The notes: a model not told the origin generated them from the sequence alone. 64,000 bases of DNA from DAIDKA01 sp963708865 (GCA_963708865.1 CAVPUC010000008.1:868001-932000), one strand, 5' to 3'. Counted from the stretch's first letter, positions 19,417-28,161 are shown. A program made the numbers and translations.

Positions 19417-20346
19417 GTGGTTACTCGACGATTCACCGTTGGCATTCTGACTTCGCTCGTCCTCTGCAGTGCTGGTTTGGTAGCCAGTGCTCAGGCTGCA
19501 GATGCGCCGCCGCCGCAGATACCCACCTGCGATAAGAGAATCGGCACGCTGGCCGTCACTGAACCGGAAAACAACTGGTGGACGCAGTACCAGCTGGATT
19601 CACCCGAAGCCCTCATCAAAGTCTTTGTATCGCAATCCAACTGCTTCACGCTGCTGGATCGGGGCAAGGGGCTGGCCGCAGCCGAGCGCGAACGCGCGCT
19701 GTCATCCAGCGGTGAGATGCGCGGCGGTTCAAACATTGGCAAGGGCCAGATGAAGGCTGCCGATTACGTACTGGTGCCTGACCTGGTCACCAAGAACGGC
19801 AATTCCGGCGGCACGAACATTGGTGGCGCGCTGGGCGGATTCCTCCACGGCATGGCCGGAGCGGTGGTCGGCGGCGTCAGTATCAAGAGCAAGACGGCCG
19901 ACGTGGTGCTCACCTTGACCGATGTCCGTTCCACGGAGCAGGTTGCCCTGGAACAGGGCCATTCCAAAAAGACCGATGTGGGCTGGGGCGGAGGCGGCGG
20001 CTCGTTCTTTGGCGCCTTCGCTGCCGCCGGGGCGAGTAGTTACGCGAATACAGAGATCGGCCAGGTCATTACGATGGCCTACCTTGATGCCTTCACCAAA
20101 ATGGTCACGCAGATCCGGGGCATGGATCTGAACGCCAAGGCCGACAACGTCACGCAATCCGTGACGATGTCCAAGCCCGGCAAGATGTATGCGGCGTCGA
20201 ACATCAAGGCCAAGGTAGTGCGCGATCTGGATCCCGGCATGACGCTGTATCCCAGCGGTGACAAGGACGGGATCTGGTGGAAGGTGACCGATGAGCTGGG
20301 CAATGAGGGCTGGGTGCCCTCCACGCTGTTCCAGCTGGCCAAGTAA
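19417..20346 (+). CDS. CsgG-family secreted protein with C-terminal SH3-like domain
   Basis: A GTG start follows GGGGAGG. A signal peptide (cleavage near AQA-AD) precedes a CsgG-like core of about 210 residues. In it GTLAVTEPE, LLDRGKGLAAAERE and AADYVLVPDL are the typical strand-helix elements, and a Gly-rich loop (GWGGGGGSFFGAF) lies later. No lipobox Cys is at the cleavage site, unlike true curli CsgG. The last 60 residues (AKVVRDLDPGMTLYPSGDKDG, then WVPSTLFQL) form a bacterial SH3 domain, which usually binds peptidoglycan or peptides. Confidence 0.82.
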   Translation: MVTRRFTVGILTSLVLCSAGLVASAQAADAPPPQIPTCDKRIGTLAVTEPENNWWTQYQLDSPEALIKVFVSQSNCFTLLDRGKGLAAAERERALSSSGEMRGGSNIGKGQMKAADYVLVPDLVTKNGNSGGTNIGGALGGFLHGMAGAVVGGVSIKSKTADVVLTLTDVRSTEQVALEQGHSKKTDVGWGGGGGSFFGAFAAAGASSYANTEIGQVITMAYLDAFTKMVTQIRGMDLNAKADNVTQSVTMSKPGKMYAASNIKAKVVRDLDPGMTLYPSGDKDGIWWKVTDELGNEGWVPSTLFQLAK

Positions 20347-20353
20347 CGCACGG

Positions 20354-20809
20354 TCAGCGCACTTCGTAGAACCACAGTGCAACGGCGTCCGGGTAACGGG
20401 CGCCGCTGCAGAGAAACATGCGCCGGTTCAGCCACTCATAGCGTCCGGCGGGTGCCGACAGCCGCGGAGTGGCGCGGAAGTAGTAGTCGGCCGGGTCGAC
20501 AGCCTCGCCCGCGCCGAGGCGGCGCATCACCGCCTCGGCACCATGGCGCATGCCGCGGTTATTCACCTGGATAATGACTCCATCATCCGTGCGCAACAGG
20601 TACTGCGCCTCGACAATCATCACTCCGTCCGGGCGAAGGTATTGCCAGTCGGCCCCGCCGGGCACCAGCGTCCCGCGCAGCCGCGGGCCCTCGAAAGTCC
20701 CGCCGTCAATCGGCACGACACGACGTGCGCCCTCCGGAACGTCCCCGACTACAATGGGCGCAGCGAGCGTTGCGCGAATTTCCAGCAGCAATTCGAGTTC
20801 TGGTTTCAT
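20354..20809 (-). CDS. DUF3237 family protein
   Basis: A 151-residue beta-barrel-type protein. It has the DUF3237 features GGTFEGPRLRGTLVPGGADW and IVEAQYLLRTDDG, followed by YYFRATPRLSAPAGRYEWLN and the closing FYEVR. The family is common in actinobacteria and proteobacteria, has no assigned reaction and is often near catabolic genes. Its stop faces the CsgG-family stop with 7 bases between. Confidence 0.9.
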   Translation of the reverse strand: MKPELELLLEIRATLAAPIVVGDVPEGARRVVPIDGGTFEGPRLRGTLVPGGADWQYLRPDGVMIVEAQYLLRTDDGVIIQVNNRGMRHGAEAVMRRLGAGEAVDPADYYFRATPRLSAPAGRYEWLNRRMFLCSGARYPDAVALWFYEVR

Positions 20810-20876
20810 AGGCCGGCATTATAGGCCCGGCGGCATTGCGGGAGGCGCCGCAGGAACCGTAGAATCAGCTCCCCGC

Positions 20877-20950
20877 GCGGGTGTAGTTCAATGGTAGAAC
20901 TGCAGCTTCCCAAGCTGCTAACGTGGGTTCGATTCCCATCACCCGCTCCA
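20877..20950 (+). tRNA. tRNA-Gly (anticodon CCC)
   Basis: A complete 74-nt cloverleaf with encoded CCA. The acceptor stem is GCGGGTG/CACCCGC, the D-loop AATGGTAGA, the anticodon arm GCAGC-TTCCCAA-GCTGC giving anticodon CCC, and the T-loop GTTCGATTC. It reads GGG glycine codons. No second tRNA follows. Confidence 0.95.
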
Positions 20951-21137
20951 ATCCCCGCCATCGCTGGCCAACGCCAGCCAACCTGAGTACCAGCCTCGTA
21001 TCACGTGGTACGTTCGCTGACATTGGTTGTCATTGGCCGTGGTTTCGCAACGCAGCGTTCCGTTACCCCTAATCGAGTTCCGGCCGGCGTCACTTGTCTA
21101 GCGTTTCGGCACTAGCGCTGCTCAATGTCTTCAACGG

Positions 21138-21166
21138 TTGCAGCCGAGTATAACCAAAGTTATACT
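21138..21166 (+). promoter_or_regulatory. Promoter and palindromic operator of the toxin-antitoxin module
   Basis: A perfect 7-bp palindrome GTATAAC-CAAA-GTTATAC (21148-21165) overlaps a good -10 box TATACT (21161-21166). A weak -35 (TTGCAG, 21138-21143) lies 17 bases upstream. Repressor binding here would block polymerase, the expected autoregulation of a TA operon. The predicted transcript start is about 21173, at the antitoxin GTG itself. Confidence 0.6.
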
Positions 21167-21172
21167 AAAAAA

Positions 21173-21415
21173 GTGAAGACTGCGATATCCATTCCAGATG
21201 CGATTTTCGAGGAGGCTGAGCAGCTTGCAAAAAGCAGGGGCTGGTCGCGAAGCGAGCTTTATGCAAATGCAGTGTCCGCATACGTCACTAGCGAGCGATT
21301 CCTAGGTGTTCGCGAAAAACTCGATGCGGTGTACGGTCAGAATGTCGATGACTCCTCCCTCGATCCTCTTCTGGCAAAAGCCCAGGCGCGCTCCTTGCCG
21401 AAAGAGAAGCGGTAG
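21173..21415 (+). CDS. Ribbon-helix-helix antitoxin of a MazEF-type pair
   Basis: Eighty residues from the GTG at 21173, starting MKTAISIPDAIFEEAEQLAK and SRGWSRSELYANAVSAYV, a CopG/MazE-like RHH DNA-binding domain. The C-terminal part (DSSLDPLLAKAQARSL) is the disordered segment that clamps the toxin. An upstream ATG at 21125 would add 16 residues, but family members start at the KTAISIPD strand and the -10 box and palindrome lie between the two codons. Its stop overlaps the toxin start by one base. Confidence 0.87.
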   Translation: MKTAISIPDAIFEEAEQLAKSRGWSRSELYANAVSAYVTSERFLGVREKLDAVYGQNVDDSSLDPLLAKAQARSLPKEKR

Positions 21416-21744
21416 TGCGCCGTGGCGAGATTTGGTGGGCGTCCCTTGGGGAACCGCACGGCTCAGAACGAAGACCGGTGCTGATTGTTCAGTCAAACGA
21501 GTTCAACGAAAGCGCGATCGGCACCTCGATCTGTGCAGCGCTTACGTCAAACACGCGGCTGGCTGATGCTCCCGGTAACGTTCGTGTGTCCCGCAGAGTG
21601 AGCGGCCTGTCGCACGATTCGGTCGTCAACGTCTCGCGGTTGATTACGCTGGACAAGAAAACGCTGACAGAAAAGGTAAGCCGTTTGCCGGCTCAAGTAC
21701 TGCGCGAGGTGGAAGTGGGTATCAAACTGGTGCTGGCACTGTAG
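21415..21744 (+). CDS. MazF/PemK-family endoribonuclease toxin
   Basis: A 109-residue SH3-like MazF fold starting with GTG in the antitoxin TAG. It shows the opening RRGEIWWASLGEPHGSERRPVLIVQS, where R-R-P-V-L-I-V is the RNA-binding/catalytic Arg strand. It continues with a conserved Ser/Thr loop (ICAALTSNT) and the C-terminal VSRLITLDKKTL. MazF toxins cut mRNA at short specific sites. It lies just downstream of a tRNA gene, a frequent landing site for accessory DNA. Confidence 0.92.
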   Translation: MRRGEIWWASLGEPHGSERRPVLIVQSNEFNESAIGTSICAALTSNTRLADAPGNVRVSRRVSGLSHDSVVNVSRLITLDKKTLTEKVSRLPAQVLREVEVGIKLVLAL

Positions 21745-22153
21745 ATTGGATCCGCCTCGGCCTGCCAAAGCTAGTGATCGACGCCTGGCGCGTAACTGAT
21801 CGGAAGTCGACGGCGCTTACTGAACTGTCGGCGGAAAAGCGTGAGCGCGCGTCCGGCGCGGGCGCCCTTTGCGTGTATGGTCACGCGATAGCGATTTAAC
21901 TCATTAATGGCCCCCACTCCTCGCGAGCCGGCTGCGCCCGATACTGCCTCCTTTGGACAGCTGCGCTTAACGTATTGCGTGCCACGCTCTGCGTGGGCTC
22001 GCGGGCTTTGTGTGTAGGCCTAATCTGTCATGCGTTCTGAGCGTTCTGGACACGTGATGGAATCCGCGGGCAGACCGATTCCCACTTGGTACCGAATCGC
22101 ACTCCCGTCACAGTAGCCCCCGCAATTTCAAATAAAGGCGGGAGCTTTCGGTT
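21745..22153. other. Intergenic, nothing recognised
   Basis: About 400 bases after the toxin with no convincing ORF. A short GC-rich inverted match (CCCGC...GCGGG near 22120-22142) lies before the next gene and could be a weak hairpin. No copy of the tRNA 3' end was found that would mark an attachment site. Confidence 0.5.
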
Positions 22154-23098
22154 ATGAATAGAAGTGCGCTCTGGATTCTGATGACCGGCATCGCGGGTGT
22201 CTCGGCTCAGGCATTTGCGGACGTGCACGTCAGTGATTCGGCCTCGGCGTTATTCGATAATTCGGGCGGCCGTTCACTCGATGATGATGCGACCTTCTCG
22301 GGCGACAATTGGTGGGATGTGAGCGCCGGGGGCGGCGAAACGCGGTCGAAGTCACCCGTGGGAACACTGGATGGCACATCCAAACGCGCTGCTTTCGACC
22401 TAGCCGGCGATGATGTAGGTCTGCGGGTCTATTACAAGCGTTGGGACGCGACGCCATTCAGCAACAAAACCGTTGGCACTCGCTTGTCCTGGAGTCACGC
22501 TGGTTTGACCCTGTCTGGGATCGCCGAGGCGCGCGACTTTGACGTGGATTACTCGCCGAGCGAAGACACCAGTCGCAGCAGTGCCCATTTCGCGGGTAAC
22601 GGCTTTGGCGGCGGCATCAAGTACGCGCATGCGCAGTGGAGCGTGGGCGCGGAGGGGATCTGGTATCACTTCGGTTCCCTGTCCCGCTACACGGAATCGC
22701 AGAGCGAATCCGTCGGCGCGCCGGGTGCGGCGCCTCCGGCAAGCCCTCTGCCCATACTCCCAATCATTTCAGGGCCGGTGGGACAGGTCTTACCCGGCCT
22801 GTTGCCTTCTGTGGTCAGCGTTGCGCCGACTCTAACGCGATCGGTCGCTACGCTCGATCAAGGGGCGCTGGAGCACATCGTCACCGCGGATCTGGAGCGT
22901 GACTTCAACAAGACATCCCTGCATCTGGATTGGACCAACGCAAGGGATGCGGTGCTGGCGACGACCATCAATAACTACAGCGCGTCGGTGAAGCAGGGAT
23001 TCGGCACTCACCTGAGCGTCAGTCTCACCGGCGGGGTGAGCGACTCCGGCTATGGATCGACAACCTTCGGCGGCCTTTCCCTGGAATTGGCGTTCTAA
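22154..23098 (+). CDS. Predicted outer-membrane beta-barrel protein, unknown function
   Basis: A 314-residue protein with a Sec signal peptide ending AQAFA-DVHV. The mature chain alternates polar and aromatic residues in strands (GLRVYYKRWDATPF, TRLSWSHAGLTLSGIAEARD, GIKYAHAQWSVGAEGIWYHF, HLSVSLTGGVSD). It ends in Phe (LSLELAF), the BAM insertion signal. A Pro-rich loop near residues 190-220 interrupts the barrel. I do not recognise a family. The Gly/Ala-rich gene follows 32 bases later, suggesting an operon. Confidence 0.7.
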   Translation: MNRSALWILMTGIAGVSAQAFADVHVSDSASALFDNSGGRSLDDDATFSGDNWWDVSAGGGETRSKSPVGTLDGTSKRAAFDLAGDDVGLRVYYKRWDATPFSNKTVGTRLSWSHAGLTLSGIAEARDFDVDYSPSEDTSRSSAHFAGNGFGGGIKYAHAQWSVGAEGIWYHFGSLSRYTESQSESVGAPGAAPPASPLPILPIISGPVGQVLPGLLPSVVSVAPTLTRSVATLDQGALEHIVTADLERDFNKTSLHLDWTNARDAVLATTINNYSASVKQGFGTHLSVSLTGGVSDSGYGSTTFGGLSLELAF

Positions 23099-23130
23099 CT
23101 TTTGCAACTAACCATTTTTGAGGAGTAGCG

Positions 23131-23754
23131 ATGAATAAGCGAATCTGGTCGGGAATCATGTTGACGGGCGTTCTCATTGCCGGTGCCCCGTTAGAAGCGC
23201 AGGTGCTGGGCGGCGGCGGCGCCGTGCGCGGGACGCTCGGCGGCTCCGGTGGCGTCGGCGGTGCCGGCACCGTGGGCGGCGCGGCTGGTGGCGGGAACGC
23301 CGCCATCGGGGCGGCCGGAAGTGGCTCGGCTTCGGCGAACGACGACGCCAAGAGTCGCCTGGGGAATAAGACAGCAGATGGTACCGCCAAGGCGCGCAGT
23401 GCCGCGGGCGGCGCCAAAGACCATGTCGAGTCGGATTCGAAGGAGGCAGCCTCGCGTACCTCGGCGGCTGCCAAGACGGACGTCTCGCGTACGCAGGGTG
23501 ATGTTTCGACAAGCGAGAGGGCGGCAACGGCACGCGGCAGCAACGCCGCTGCGAATTCCGCCTCGGCCGCGGTTGGCACCGGAGCGCGGGGCGCGCAGGG
23601 ATCAGCGGGCGGAAACGTAAGCAGCAACGTCGGCCGAAATGGTGTGAACGCAAGCGGTTCACAGACAGTGAGCGGCGGGGTCAAGGGGAATTCAAACGCC
23701 AACGCCGGGGCAAACAGCTCCGTCAGTGCGTCGGATGCCAGTCAGGTTCAATAA
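23131..23754 (+). CDS. Secreted low-complexity Gly/Ala/Ser-rich protein
   Basis: A 207-residue protein with a strong ribosome site (GAGGAG) and a signal peptide ending near PLEAQVLGGGG. The rest is made of Gly, Ala, Ser, Asn and Thr with scattered Lys/Asp, no Cys and almost no aromatics, so it is probably disordered or fibrous. Low complexity makes homology claims unsafe. It is followed by a terminator, so the unit 22154-23754 is closed. Confidence 0.7.
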   Translation: MNKRIWSGIMLTGVLIAGAPLEAQVLGGGGAVRGTLGGSGGVGGAGTVGGAAGGGNAAIGAAGSGSASANDDAKSRLGNKTADGTAKARSAAGGAKDHVESDSKEAASRTSAAAKTDVSRTQGDVSTSERAATARGSNAAANSASAAVGTGARGAQGSAGGNVSSNVGRNGVNASGSQTVSGGVKGNSNANAGANSSVSASDASQVQ

Positions 23755-23770
23755 TACGAAAGACATCACT

Positions 23771-23805
23771 GGCGCCGCAGCTCGGTCGTCGAGTGCGGCG
23801 CCTTT
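23771..23805 (+). terminator. Rho-independent terminator
   Basis: GGCGCCGCA pairs with TGCGGCGCC, and the inner CTCG/CGAG extends the stem, with TTTG after it. It lies 17 bases past the stop of the Gly/Ala/Ser-rich gene. Confidence 0.7.
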
Positions 23806-24267
23806 GATGCAGCAGACTGCGACGGGCTCGCGCGAGTTCACCGGTACTGCGCGGCGTTGCAACACGGGTCATCGGCAACGCGAGGGCGATTGCGCTTCGG
23901 CTGGGCCTTAGCCTGTTTCCCATGTCCGGCGGTAGGGCAAAACCATGCCGCGGCGTTCGAACCCAAAATTTTCGTACATCAATTACTTTGTGCGTAGAAT
24001 TTGGGTCATCTGCGCCTGCTCGCGCATTCTTGCCGATGCCAGCCAACGATGGGTGCGACCTGCTCGTACGCGTTGAACGACGCTTGGCTTTCACTAACCG
24101 GTCGACCGGGGGCCGGTGTGTTGTTTGTCAACACTGCTGCGCTTAATCTACCGGGTGACAGCGGATCGCCAGTCAGTGACAATGGCAATACCATTGATGT
24201 CGTCCCATCTGACAAAGACGCGCGAATCCTTCCGGCGCGTGCAGACCTAACTCTTGAGGAGTCCATC
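23806..24267. other. Intergenic leader before the methyltransferase
   Basis: About 460 bases. The methyltransferase frame stays open upstream to 24001 but the extension has no family likeness and lacks a ribosome site. No RNA motif is recognised. Confidence 0.5.
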
Positions 24268-25332
24268 ATGGCGCAACTTGATGAGAATAAATTAAACGGT
24301 TTCATCGGCAAGATGTTGGGCGACTTGGGCGGCGCTTTTAGCGTGCCGACCACGCGAATCGGCTTTCGACTCGGATTGTTCGATGCGCTCGGCACTGGTG
24401 GGCCCGCCACTGCAGCGGAACTTGCGGCGCGGGCAGGTCGCCTGACCCCACGTTATGTGCGCGAATGGGCATTGGCGCAGGCGGCAAACGGATACATTGA
24501 TTTCGATCCGGCAAGCGACAAATTCAGCATAAGTGCGGAACAGGCCATGATTTTTGTGGTGAAAGACAGTCCGGTGTATCTCGCCGGTGCTTTCGATCTG
24601 GCGGCTGCCATGATCGAAGGAGAGCCCAAAGTCGAAGCCGCATTTCGCACCGGCTTGGGCGTGCGGTGGGGCGATTCCGCGGGTTGTCTATTTTGCGCTA
24701 CGGGCGCCTTTTTTCGCCCGGGCTACGTCAACAACATCGTGCAAGCCTGGATTCCGGCGCTGGAGGGCGTGAAAGCAAAACTCGCCGGACACGCCAAAGT
24801 CGCCGATATCGGCTGCGGCGTGGGATTCTCCACCATTCTCATGGCGCAGGCTTACCCCTCGAGCGAATTCATCGGCTTTGATTTTCACGAGCCGTCAATC
24901 GAGGATGCGCGAAAGCATGCGAAGCACCATGGTGTCGGTGATCGTGTGCGATTCGAGGTGGCCACGGCGAAGGATATCGCGGAGAGCAACTTCGATTTGG
25001 TCACGATGTACGACTGCCTTCACGATATGGGCGATCCACGAGGGTGCGCAGCGCACGTGCGCAAAATCCTGAAGAAGGACGGCACCTGGATGATCGTCGA
25101 GCCGATCGCCGGCGACAGACCCGAGCAGAATATGAATCCGGTGGGCCGCCTTTACTACAATGCATCCACCATGATCTGCGTTCCCACTTCTCTTGATCAG
25201 GAGGTCGGAGAAGGTTTGGGCGCGCAGGCGGGTGAGGCGAAACTGTCGGAAATCATCGGCGGCGCAGGGTTCTCGCGGGTAAGACGAGCGACCGAAGGAC
25301 CGTTCAATATGGTCCTCGAGGCGCGTATCTAG
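24268..25332 (+). CDS. Class I SAM-dependent methyltransferase with N-terminal winged-helix domain
   Basis: Starting at 24268 (GAGGAG seven bases before), 354 residues. The N-terminal part (RIGFRLGLFDALGTGGPATAAELA) is a winged-helix dimerisation domain of the Rv2258c/O-methyltransferase type. The Rossmann part has motif I VADIGCGVGFSTILMAQ, motif II FIGFDFHEPSI, and VTMYDCLHDMGDP before the C-terminal strands. These enzymes methylate small molecules; the acceptor is unknown. It stands alone, with no biosynthetic neighbours. Confidence 0.9.
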   Translation: MAQLDENKLNGFIGKMLGDLGGAFSVPTTRIGFRLGLFDALGTGGPATAAELAARAGRLTPRYVREWALAQAANGYIDFDPASDKFSISAEQAMIFVVKDSPVYLAGAFDLAAAMIEGEPKVEAAFRTGLGVRWGDSAGCLFCATGAFFRPGYVNNIVQAWIPALEGVKAKLAGHAKVADIGCGVGFSTILMAQAYPSSEFIGFDFHEPSIEDARKHAKHHGVGDRVRFEVATAKDIAESNFDLVTMYDCLHDMGDPRGCAAHVRKILKKDGTWMIVEPIAGDRPEQNMNPVGRLYYNASTMICVPTSLDQEVGEGLGAQAGEAKLSEIIGGAGFSRVRRATEGPFNMVLEARI

Positions 25333-25374
25333 CGTCTTTGGCGAACATGGGGCGGGTGGATGTGGCGGGCGTCC

Positions 25375-25689
25375 TTAGAGATTGATGCAGGCGCCATAGC
25401 GACATTCGATGATTTGGATCAGAACCGCACCGACAATCGTGGTCACAACAAGGCCGCCGAGGATCGCAGCGACCGCCTTTGAGTTGGTGATATTCATGGC
25501 GCCCAGTCGGGTTACCGCGATGGCCGAGTAAACCAGGAACATTCCCACGAGCGGTATGAACGCCACATGAGGCATGCTGTGCATCGGCGTGGCGAATAGT
25601 AGCGATGCCAGAAGGCAACCGGCGCCAAGACCCGATATCACAGCTGTGGTCAGCGCACTGGCGACGGTACGAGGGGCCTTTGGGTTCAT
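25375..25689 (-). CDS. Small integral membrane protein, unknown function
   Basis: About 104 residues with three hydrophobic segments: VISGLGAGCLLASLLFA, VAFIPLVGMFLVYSAIAV and AILGGLVVTTIVGAVLIQII. It ends in a Cys-containing tail (ECRYGACINL). Either the ATG at 25689 or at 25704 could start it. No family recognised. Confidence 0.6.
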   Translation of the reverse strand: MNPKAPRTVASALTTAVISGLGAGCLLASLLFATPMHSMPHVAFIPLVGMFLVYSAIAVTRLGAMNITNSKAVAAILGGLVVTTIVGAVLIQIIECRYGACINL

Positions 25690-25704
25690 ACGCTCTTGGG
25701 TCAA

Positions 25705-26007
25705 GGTTGAGCGGCTGTCGGCCGCGCATCGCGGCAGGGGTTGCTGACCTAAAATGGCGGCGACGAATGCCGCGAAAGGTGGCGATCAGCGGCCACGCTT
25801 GAGACATTATTCATGGCGCGTGCGCTAAAGGCAATCTCCGGCCCCTGTCTGTTGACCTTCTTCCCAGCCCGCCACACAATAAGTGCGCTCGGTCGGAGCA
25901 TCCACGTCCGCGGAAAGGGCAGCGCCCACGACCCTAGATAGAGACAGCCTTTCATCATTGTCTCTTTTCAGTCTGAATGCGGACGCAGACACCGAAAGGA
26001 GACTGTC
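25705..26007. other. Intergenic, nothing recognised
   Basis: About 300 bases upstream of the DUF1835 gene. Only short open frames; a ribosome site AAAGGAG at the right edge belongs to the next gene. Confidence 0.5.
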
Positions 26008-27313
26008 ATGTCCGCTGCTAGTCCGCAGCCTTATGCTGCGTTCCGCCTGAATCTCGAACAGCAGAAGAAACGCGCCAAGGATTTGCTGAAGGCGGCGCGA
26101 AGTGGTGAACCCGCGGCACTGCGACGCCTCGGAGTAATCGGCACGCCCGACAGATTGCAACTGGCACTGGCCCAGCACTGCATAGCGCGCGAACTGCGCT
26201 TTGCCAACTGGGCCGCGCTGAAATGGCCATATCGGGGCAATGCAGCGGATGCGCGGCACGCTCGATGGTGCTGCTGGCGATGGCGATTGCCGCACCATGC
26301 ATATTCGCTGCGGCGATGATATCCGGCAGGCATTGGTCGAGGCCGGCCTGACGGGGACTTTCAATCGTCACATCAATCCCTACCTGCACGGACCCGTGAC
26401 GGATGCGCCCGACTGGCTGGAACAACGCGCGCATTTCATCACGGAAAGTGCCGGCGACTCGGATATCTCATTAACCTACGATGCCGTGCTGCAGAGCTTG
26501 CGGGCGGAAGAAAACCAGCTGGCCAGCGCCAGTCGCGATTATGAGCGTGTGGTGTTGTGGCTGGAGCACGACCGCTATGACCAATTTGTGCTGCTGCGCT
26601 GTCTTTCCTGGTTCGCGGAACACGGCGCCCCACCGCATCTACAGCTCGTAGGCCCAAACGACTATCCAGGCGCGACACGCTTCCTTGGGCTCGGCCAGCT
26701 ACCTCCCGAAGCGCTACGGCTACTGTGGGAACAACGCAGATCTCTCAGCAAAGAGCACGCCGCGTTCGGCCATGCGGTATGGAAAGCGTTTTGTTCAAGC
26801 GATCCGCGGCCGCTGGCGGAGTGGGTGCGTGTCGGTACGCCGCTGTTTCCTGATCTTGCTGGAGCTCTGCGTAGACACTTGCAGGAACTGCCTTCACTGG
26901 AACATGTCCTGGGTCTGACCCAATGGCTGTTGCTGAGCGCGCTTGCCGAACACAGCCCGGTGCCCGCCGGCAGACTGGTGGGCACTGTGATGCAACGAGA
27001 CCCGCTACCGGGCCTTGGCGACACCGGGTACGAATACGAACTGCGGCAACTGGCAAAAATCAGTGATGCGGTGTTGCTGCGAGAAGAGCGCCGCACCGAA
27101 CCCGGCGTATGGCGGCATGACGCGCTCGCAATCACGGCGCGGGGACGCGCGGTGCTTGCGGGAACAGCGCGACTCGGATTGTCAGAGGTTCCCGAGCGCT
27201 GGGTCGGCGGCGTGAAGATTGCTGCGGGGCAGAACAGCTGGCGCTGGGATGACAAGACGCGCAGTGTTATATCAGGCTTCCCAGCCACACCCGATGTCGC
27301 GCCTCTTCCCTAA
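26008..27313 (+). CDS. DUF1835-domain protein (one frameshift)
   Basis: The first frame (AAGGAG seven bases upstream) encodes an N-terminal helical domain with LNLEQQKKRAKDLLKAARSG and ELRFANWAALK, the short motif seen in small ankyrin-like stand-alone proteins. One extra T near 26222 shifts the frame; removing it gives ALKGHIGAMQRMRG and then the DUF1835 signature MHIRCGDDIRQALVEAGLTG. The protein goes on through VVLWLEHDRYDQFVLLRCL to a helical C-terminus, about 434 residues in all. DUF1835 has no proven function. The 3' end overlaps the convergent ORF by 47 bases. Confidence 0.8.
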
Positions 27314-27767
27314 CGACTCCCTGGTCTAGAAAGGCCCTAAGACACCCCAGGCGCGTCGATCCCACCAGCAGGTGGTCTCGTATGGCTGTGCCGAGAACCG
27401 CTCCGGACAGGAGGATTGGGGGTTCGATCCAGGTACCCGTCTCCCGCCAGGAGGTGACCACCTTCTCCCGTACGTGGATGAGGTCGTTATCGATAATATC
27501 GCGGTATGCCTCATCAACGGCCTCTTGGAACGCTCGCTCCACTGCGACCTGCCGCAGCGACACACCCGAACGCTCTTCCCGCTGCCACGCGACCTGGCTG
27601 AAATCGATGTCACGGAGCATCGACTCCAGATCCGGATCGTCGTGCCGGTCATGGAAGAGGGAGCTGAATACCGGCGCAGGGCACAAGAGACCCATCAGCT
27701 GCGCGGCACGCGCATGGCGTTCAAGGATCGGTTCGTAGAGTGACTGAATTCGATTCCAAGTGAGCAC
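27267..27767 (-). CDS. ParB-like-fold protein, hypothetical
   Basis: A 166-residue protein. The C-terminal half reads IEPPILLSGAVLG...HLLVGSTRLGCLRAFLDQG and then RHRVWLGSL, which resembles the ParB/Srx core where G-x-x-R and the following helix bind a nucleotide. The N-terminal half is helical (ILERHARAAQLMGLL). This likeness is my pattern match only. Its last 47 bases overlap the end of the DUF1835 gene on the other strand. Confidence 0.6.
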   Translation of the reverse strand: MLTWNRIQSLYEPILERHARAAQLMGLLCPAPVFSSLFHDRHDDPDLESMLRDIDFSQVAWQREERSGVSLRQVAVERAFQEAVDEAYRDIIDNDLIHVREKVVTSWRETGTWIEPPILLSGAVLGTAIRDHLLVGSTRLGCLRAFLDQGVVREEARHRVWLGSLI

Positions 27768-28161
27768 GGCCGAAATGCTACTCCGGCCAGGTGCTTGCTG
27801 TCAGCGCTGATTTCCGCGCCGATCGATGAGAATGGATCCGCAATTCAAGGCTAAATCGTTCCTTCGAGGCCGAACCAGTGACCACCAGTCTGATAGTGAA
27901 GTATGCTTCCTCCATCATCTACCATTTTTCACTCGTTGGCTGACCGCCCAAAGCAAGCAGCGATGGCGTTGCGATCCATTTTCCGTTGTAGTCTGATCGT
28001 GGGACCCATCCCGGCATATGCGCTTCGATCGCAGGTGACCTTCTCGACGGCTGCATACTTCACGTATAACCTTCATGCGTCGAGTGTGCACGGGCGGTCA
28101 GGTATCGGGAGCAGGTCACATTTGACGCATTGACCGGGCGGCTTCGGGGGCGCCCCGTTGT
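27768..28161. other. Intergenic, nothing recognised
   Basis: Nearly 400 bases of average or lower GC with a few short frames lacking ribosome sites. It would hold divergent promoters for the flanking genes, but I cannot place them. Confidence 0.5.

Noticed and set aside
24001..24267. N-terminal extension of the methyltransferase containing GDSGSPV, the trypsin-like serine motif
   Set aside because: Family members start at the ATG at 24268, which has a good ribosome site; no other protease elements are present, so the motif is chance.
20951..24267. A full integrative element at tRNA-Gly
   Set aside because: No integrase gene and no repeat of the tRNA 3' end could be found within the window.
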